Shown here one piece after another: positions 58,628 to 64,000 of a DNA stretch of 64,000 nucleotides. A program made the translations under genes and the position numbers. The notes below the pieces were generated by a model, which was not told the origin of the DNA, searched no databases, and worked only from the letters and a program-made list of their open reading frames with translations. Position 1 is the first letter of the stretch; the number at the start of each line of letters is the position of its first letter. Source of the stretch: HK1 sp965221725 (GTDB lineage: Bacteria; Pseudomonadota; Gammaproteobacteria; HK1); contig OZ244909.1 in assembly GCA_965221725.1 (NCBI GenBank), forward strand, positions 1,736,001-1,800,000, given 5' to 3'.

Positions 58628-60885
58628 GACCCGACGTTTTCGTCGATGCGGACCCGTAGCGCCCGCGCGAGCGCAAGCTCCTGGGCGCTGTCGCCCTCCT
58701 CGAACCACTGGAGCGACGCATCGATGGTGTCGCCGGCCTCGGCGCTCCTCCCGGCCCGCAACCACAGCGGCACGAGGTCCAGCACCACGCGCAGCTCGTG
58801 CATGCGCGCGGTCTGATTGCGCGCGACATCGTAGGCGCGCATCAGCAGGTCTTCCGCTTCCGGCTCCAGCTCGCTGGACTGGGCGAGAAGCAGCGCGGCC
58901 CGGATCCGGAACAGCTCCGAGAGATGCTCCTGCGCGCGCCCGCGCTCACCGCACAGGGCGAGCCCCTCGTCGACGGCTTCGAGCCCCCGCTGCACCTGGG
59001 CGCCGGCCAGACACAGGCGCCCGAGGGTCAGCAGCGCGTAGACGCGGCCGGCGTCCACCCCGACGTTGCGCAGTCCGTTCAGGCCATCCTGAACCCGCAC
59101 GATGCCCTCGTCGAGATCGCCGCCCGCCGCGGTCACCAGCCCGTCGAGAACCGCGCTCCACGGCAGCCATTCGGCAAGCGCATGCCCACTCGCCACCCGC
59201 AGGAGCCGCCCGACCGCCTCGCGGGCGCCCTCCCAGTCCCGGCGCTCGGCCAGGATCCGGGCCGCCGCCGCATGGACACAGGCGTCGGTCGGAGGGTGCT
59301 CGATGCGATCCGCCAGCATCAGCGCTTCGGACAGCCGCCGCTCGCTCAGGCGAAGTTGCCCCAGCGTCCAGAAGTTCGAGGCGAGACAGGCGAGCGACAC
59401 CACACCGGCGTCATAGATGCCGCTGACGGCGCCGGCACCGGGCTCTCCCGGCCGGTATCGTTCGATGACCATGTCGAGATGGGTGCCGCCCGCGGCCCGG
59501 TCACCGAGCATGCTGAGCGCCACGCCGGCGACCCGATGGGCCTCGACGAACAGCGGCGCGGTCTCGCGCTCGCGCACATCGGCGAGCAGCTCCCGCGCGA
59601 GTTCCAGGCCGCCGTCGCAGTCCCCGCGCGCCAGCGCCGCCGCCGATGCGAGCCCCAGGGCCAGGGTGCGGGTCTCTTCGTCTCCTTCCCATCCCGCGAG
59701 CAGCAGCGCGCGGGAGAGCGAGCGCTCGATGGCCGGATGCGCCGGGCCTTCGACGAGCAACAGCGCGTGCACGAGGCCGACATGGATCCGGACTTCCGCC
59801 GCGGCCAGGGTATCGGAGACGGCCACCGCCTCCAGGGCGGCCTCGAAGCGCTTCCGCGCCCGCAGGTAGTGCGCCTTGTCGAGCGCCTCGCAGCCATCCT
59901 GGAGACAGGCCCGGACATCAAGCGGGTCGATGGTCACCGACGCCACGCTCGCCCCGCTCTCGATGACGGACGACTCCTCGATGAACATCGCGTGTTCCAT
60001 GCCCGAGCGCTCCGTCTCTCCGCCGACGCCAGTGTGGAGATAACCCCGGAGATCGTCGGCGAGATCCCTTGCCGTCTCGTAGCGCTCGCCCCGATCCTTG
60101 GCCATCGCCCGCAGGCAGATCCGCTCCAGCTCCTCGGGCACCTCGTCGTCGATGCCCGAAGGCGGCTCGGGCTGGACCTCGACGATCTGGCGATAGAGCT
60201 TCTCCTTGTCGGTGGCGACGAAAGGGAGCGTGCCGCAGAGCATGCGGTAGAGCACGACCCCGAGGCTGTAGATGTCGCTGCGCGCGCCGATCGCGTGCCC
60301 CTTGCCGGCGATCTGCTCCGGCGCCATGTAGCTCGGCGTGCCCGCGGCGCGCCCGGGGGGCAGCACCGCCGCGTCGCCCTGGTTGAACGCGAGACCGAAG
60401 TCGATGAGGACCGGGCCCTGGTCTTCGGTCAGGATGATGTTGGAGGGTTTGACGTCGCGGTGCACCACCCCTTGCGCGTGCGCGTGCGCGAGCGCGTCCG
60501 CGATGTCGGCGACGGTCCGCGCGGTCTCCCGGAAGTCCGGTCGGCGCTGCTTCAGGTACGAGAGCAGGCTCTTGCCGGACAGCAGCGCGGAGACGATGTA
60601 GCGATGCTCTCCCTCGACTCCGGCGTCGAACACGGTGACGATGCGGGGATGCTGCAGGCGGGCGAGCTGGCGGGCTTCCTTGACGAACGCGGCGCGTCCC
60701 TCGCTGGAGTCCGTTCGTCCGATGTGCGCGACCTTGATCGCGACGGGCCGTTCGAGTTCGCCGTCGAACCCCTCGTACACGGTGGCGAAGCCTCCGCGCC
60801 CGATGGCCCGGCGCACGACGTAGCGGCCGAACTTGCGTGGGTTCGAGCCCGGGGACGGCTCACTTTCCGGGGAGGCGGCACTCAT
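58624..60885 (-). CDS. Serine/threonine protein kinase with TPR-like C-terminal region
   Basis: 753 residues. Complete Hanks-type kinase (about 20-285): IGRGGFATVYEG, VAIKVAH (ATP Lys), HRDVKPSNIIL, LIDFGLAF (DFG), GTPSYMAPEQ. C-terminal ~430 residues are helical and repeat-like with no membrane segment, resembling TPR sensor kinases. Cytoplasmic. Followed by the C45 hydrolase with a 4-base overlap; peptide deformylase is 8 bases upstream. Target unknown. Confidence 0.92.
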   Translation of the reverse strand: MSAASPESEPSPGSNPRKFGRYVVRRAIGRGGFATVYEGFDGELERPVAIKVAHIGRTDSSEGRAAFVKEARQLARLQHPRIVTVFDAGVEGEHRYIVSALLSGKSLLSYLKQRRPDFRETARTVADIADALAHAHAQGVVHRDVKPSNIILTEDQGPVLIDFGLAFNQGDAAVLPPGRAAGTPSYMAPEQIAGKGHAIGARSDIYSLGVVLYRMLCGTLPFVATDKEKLYRQIVEVQPEPPSGIDDEVPEELERICLRAMAKDRGERYETARDLADDLRGYLHTGVGGETERSGMEHAMFIEESSVIESGASVASVTIDPLDVRACLQDGCEALDKAHYLRARKRFEAALEAVAVSDTLAAAEVRIHVGLVHALLLVEGPAHPAIERSLSRALLLAGWEGDEETRTLALGLASAAALARGDCDGGLELARELLADVRERETAPLFVEAHRVAGVALSMLGDRAAGGTHLDMVIERYRPGEPGAGAVSGIYDAGVVSLACLASNFWTLGQLRLSERRLSEALMLADRIEHPPTDACVHAAAARILAERRDWEGAREAVGRLLRVASGHALAEWLPWSAVLDGLVTAAGGDLDEGIVRVQDGLNGLRNVGVDAGRVYALLTLGRLCLAGAQVQRGLEAVDEGLALCGERGRAQEHLSELFRIRAALLLAQSSELEPEAEDLLMRAYDVARNQTARMHELRVVLDLVPLWLRAGRSAEAGDTIDASLQWFEEGDSAQELALARALRVRIDENVGS

Positions 60886-60892
60886 GGCCGCG

Positions 60893-61471
60893 TCATGCTC
60901 CCCAACGGTCCACGAGCCGGCGCACCCGATCGGCGAACGCCTCCTGGCGGAAGGCCGCGAACGACGACCAGCTACAGAACGTGCGCGTATCGGTGACCCG
61001 GTGGGGAAACAGGACGCCGTCGAGATGGTCGTGCTCGTGCTGGAAGGTGGCGGCGGAGTATCCGCGGACCTCGAAGGTCCGGTGCACGCCGTCGCGATCG
61101 TATCCGGAGACGGACACCTCCAGGTGTCGGCTCACCGCCCCGCGCAGGCCCGGCACCGACAGGCAACCCTCCCAGTTCTCGAACGTCTCGTCGGACAGGA
61201 AGGCAATCTCCGGATTGACGAGAACGGTGAGCGGAATCGGCGGCTTGTAGGGATAGCGCGGGTTGTCGGCCCGGGCCTCGACCGTGAACAGCCGATACGG
61301 GATACCCACCTGGTTGGCGGCGATACCGGCGCCATTGGCGGCGCGCATGGTGTCGATCAGGTCGTCGATCCAGCCCTGCACCTCGGGAGAACCAATCGCG
61401 GCCACCTCCACCTCGCGCGCCCGCGCGGCCAGCACGGGATGTCCGATTTCCAGGATCTCTCGCACCGCCAT
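60893..61471 (-). CDS. def: Peptide deformylase
   Basis: 192 residues from MAVREIL. All three motifs: GAGIAANQVG (GxGxAAxQ), ENWEGCLSVPG (metal Cys), QHEHDHLDG (HExxH). Removes N-formyl groups from nascent proteins. The longer frame upstream runs antisense to hsp20 and is not used. No fmt next to it, so perhaps a second copy. Confidence 0.95.
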   Translation of the reverse strand: MAVREILEIGHPVLAARAREVEVAAIGSPEVQGWIDDLIDTMRAANGAGIAANQVGIPYRLFTVEARADNPRYPYKPPIPLTVLVNPEIAFLSDETFENWEGCLSVPGLRGAVSRHLEVSVSGYDRDGVHRTFEVRGYSAATFQHEHDHLDGVLFPHRVTDTRTFCSWSSFAAFRQEAFADRVRRLVDRWGA

Positions 61472-61528
61472 TGCTCGCTCTCCGCACCCGAAACGCAGGC
61501 CCGCGATTGTAAACCAGCCGACGATCCG

Positions 61529-61557
61529 CTTGAAAAAATCCGGGCTGCTCCAACCTG
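61529..61557 (+). promoter_or_regulatory. Possible sigma-32 promoter of the Hsp20 gene
   Basis: CTTGAAA at 61529-61535 is an exact sigma-32 -35 element; 14 bases on lies CCAACCTG (61550-61557), a weak match to CCCCATNT. About 55 bases before the gene start. rpoH is encoded 0.4 kb to the right. Confidence 0.45.
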
Positions 61558-61610
61558 TTCCGACCAAGCGGCGGAGCACCGCCGCGCACTCGAAACAAGG
61601 AGGAATGAAG

Positions 61611-62057
61611 ATGCTGCTGACCAGATACGAGCCCTGGAGTGCGATGCGCCAGATCCAGAACGAGATGAGCCGCGTATTCGACAACGCGGTGGCCGGAGCC
61701 GAAGACGGCTCGAGCGTGGCGACCAGCCGCTGGACGCCGGCGGTGGACATCAGGGAAGACACCGACCGGTTCGTGATCACCGCGGACATCCCCGGGGTCG
61801 AGCCGGGGGACATCGAAGTCACCATGGAGAACAGCGTGCTCACCATCAAGGGCGAGCGCAAGCTGGAGACCCGGGACGAAGGCGACAACGGCTACCGGAG
61901 GGTGGAGCGGGTGTACGGAGGCTTCTACCGCCGGTTCACCCTGCCCGACACCGCCGACGCGGAGGCCATCTCCGCCAGCGGCAAGCACGGGGTGCTGGAG
62001 GTTGCCATCCCGAAGCGCGCGGCATTGCAGCCGAAGCGCATCGAAGTGACGCACTGA
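61611..62057 (+). CDS. Hsp20-family small heat-shock protein
   Basis: 148 residues. AAGGAGG lies 7-8 bases before the ATG at 61611, which decides for it over the ATG at 61605. Alpha-crystallin domain: WTPAVDIREDTDRFVITADIPGVEPGDIEVTMENSVLTIKGER ... GFYRRFTLPDTAD, and the A-x-x-x-x-GVLEV motif (KHGVLEVAIPK). ATP-independent holdase. Confidence 0.95.
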   Translation: MLLTRYEPWSAMRQIQNEMSRVFDNAVAGAEDGSSVATSRWTPAVDIREDTDRFVITADIPGVEPGDIEVTMENSVLTIKGERKLETRDEGDNGYRRVERVYGGFYRRFTLPDTADAEAISASGKHGVLEVAIPKRAALQPKRIEVTH

Positions 62058-62101
62058 CTGGCTGGTTGACTGATTGATTGACTGACTGAAGGACCACAGG
62101 C

Positions 62102-62131
62102 ACGGCGGGGCGGCGACAGTCGTCCCGCCGT
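62102..62131 (+). terminator. Likely terminator of the Hsp20 gene
   Basis: Stem ACGGCGGG / CCCGCCGT (62102-62109, 62124-62131) followed by TACTTGTTTC. Before it lies a run of ACTG/ATTG tetramers. The rest of 62058-62473 shows no gene. Confidence 0.5.
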
Positions 62132-62473
62132 ACTTGTTTCCGGCGCCCGACCACCGGTGGGAGGGTGGTCCACTCTCCCCCGACAACCCTCGATCTCTCG
62201 AAATGCGGGTGACCGTGCGCAAGGCGGGGTCATTCGCGGCGGAACTCATCCACTCCCGGATCGGACGGGAGGATCCGCACCAGAATACGATCTCTTCAGG
62301 GTTGCGGAGGAATCGGCGGAGACAGGATACCCACGGCAGCGAAGCGGACGAGCGCCGCCGGCCAGGCACCGCGGTCAGTGTTCGCGATTCGAGACGATGC
62401 CCCGCCCGGAACCATTTCTCGGCCGCGCACCGACAAGTGGAGCGCCCGCCGACGCCCGGCGGGGAAAGCAAGC

Positions 62474-63328
<855 letters not shown>

Positions 63329-63400
63329 GGTTCGTGGGGCCCGTCCTGATGTTCGCGAATGGAAGTCGGATCGGCGCGGTGCGCCTGCATCACATGCCGG

Positions 63401-63435
63401 CCTCCCGTCGGCTCCGATATGGAGCCGACGGGAGG
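63401..63435. terminator. Strong hairpin between the dimethylformamidase-like gene and rpoH
   Basis: Perfect 15-bp stem (arm CCTCCCGTCGGCTCC) with loop GATAT; ATTTTC follows on the plus strand. May end the right-hand transcript or lie in the rpoH leader. The rest of 63329-63644 shows no gene. Confidence 0.55.
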
Positions 63436-63644
63436 ATTTTCAAGCGGATTGCGAGCCGGCGACCAAGAGCATCACGATCCGGTCGCTGTGCCCTGACGCG
63501 AACTTCGGAACGCCCCGCGCGAGCCGCTCCACCTCAAATCCCGTGCGGTGTCCGGCCCGAAGAATGACGGTCGGCTGACCGGATTCGTTCCCGACCTCCG
63601 GACCGCCATCGCGCAGGCGGCCCACCCTCGACCATCCGGCGCCC

Positions 63645-64000
63645 TCAGCCGGCCGGCATCGCGAACGGCTCCGGGTCGAGGAAGCGGTCAAGCACGTTGG
63701 CGAGCAGCCGGGAGACGTCATTGTCGAACCCGTTGGTCACGAGGCTGCCGCAGAAGGTGATGGAGCCGGTGGAGAACACCGCCCCGCCCTTCGGAGTTTC
63801 GAAGAAGGTGAGGTCGGCGCGGATCAGCTTGTCCGCCGGTTCGCCGGGCCAGGTGACGATGTGGGTGAGGTGCTCCTCGGGGACCAGCACCCACGGCGCA
63901 TCCGGCGGGTGGTTCTCCGAGCTTGCGGCCACCACCGCGTGGGTGGGGGTCCCCAGCCGTTTGTCGGCGCGGTCCAGCTCGAATCCCGCCGCCCCATGGC
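63645..64000 (-). CDS. N,N-dimethylformamidase large-subunit-like protein, C-terminal part (5' partial)
   Basis: About 118 visible residues; the frame stays open to the window edge (GAAGFELDRADKRLGTPTHAVVAASSENH before the in-window Met). FFETPKGGAVFSTGSITFCGSL and NGFDNDVSRLLANVLDRFLDP are C-terminal features of the dimethylformamidase beta-subunit family. Such enzymes split formamide-type amides into amine and formate. Substrate of this member unknown. Confidence 0.75.
   Translation of the reverse strand, partial: HGAAGFELDRADKRLGTPTHAVVAASSENHPPDAPWVLVPEEHLTHIVTWPGEPADKLIRADLTFFETPKGGAVFSTGSITFCGSLVTNGFDNDVSRLLANVLDRFLDPEPFAMPAG

Noticed and set aside
60893..61888. The 331-residue frame as a long peptide deformylase
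   Set aside because: The first 139 codons are antisense to the Hsp20 gene; deformylase homology starts at 61471.

Overview
This is a GC-rich proteobacterial chromosome segment. The chain queA-tgt-yajC-secD-secF, the run mlaC-bolA/ibaG-murA-hisG-hisD, and rpoH, rmuC, aspS and a YaiL/DUF2058 gene point to a gammaproteobacterium-like host. The species cannot be named from the sequence. No rRNA, tRNA or CRISPR array was recognised. One strongly coding gene runs off each edge.

Left part (1-5.5 kb): the 3' end of a giant surface protein built of Calx-beta and fibronectin-III domains with an autotransporter-like barrel, then mobile-element debris. Catabolic island (5.2-24.9 kb): a glutamine-synthetase-like ligase overlaps an alpha/beta hydrolase. 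The island also has four Rieske non-haem iron oxygenases, a D-2-hydroxyacid dehydrogenase, a ChrA-type transporter and a complete polar-amino-acid-type ABC importer split over divergent and convergent units. No ferredoxin or reductase partner for the oxygenases is present. The likely theme is uptake and oxidative breakdown of an amine, amino acid or betaine-like or aromatic compound; the substrate is not readable from sequence.

The most striking object is a 3,327-bp IS1595-family transposon (9494-12820) inside that island. It has 23-bp perfect terminal inverted repeats and an exact 8-bp target duplication. It carries a type II restriction-modification system whose nuclease resembles SmaI. Transposase, methyltransferase, nuclease and two small unknown genes all overlap by 4 bases (ATGA or GTGA), so the system looks translationally coupled to the transposase.

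Middle (24.9-38.8 kb): accessory genes, with HicAB and HipBA toxin-antitoxin modules (a PemIK module lies at 14.5-15.1 kb), a TPR protein, a GST, a glycine-zipper lipoprotein, a thioredoxin-fold protein, a 26-base G tract beside a truncated VOC gene, an isopropylmalate-dehydrogenase-family enzyme, an MFS exporter, a molybdate-type ABC importer and a Uma2 endonuclease.

Right (38.9-64 kb): mainly core genes for histidine, peptidoglycan, phospholipid transport, protein export, queuosine, aspartyl-tRNA, a Ser/Thr kinase overlapping a C45 hydrolase, peptide deformylase, Hsp20 and sigma-32. The window closes in the 3' end of an N,N-dimethylformamidase-like gene.

Two families of short dispersed repeats (about 187 bp and about 90 bp) with CCCGGAAATTTCACC-type inverted ends sit directly behind stop codons throughout. 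The IS1595 transposon has inserted into one such end.
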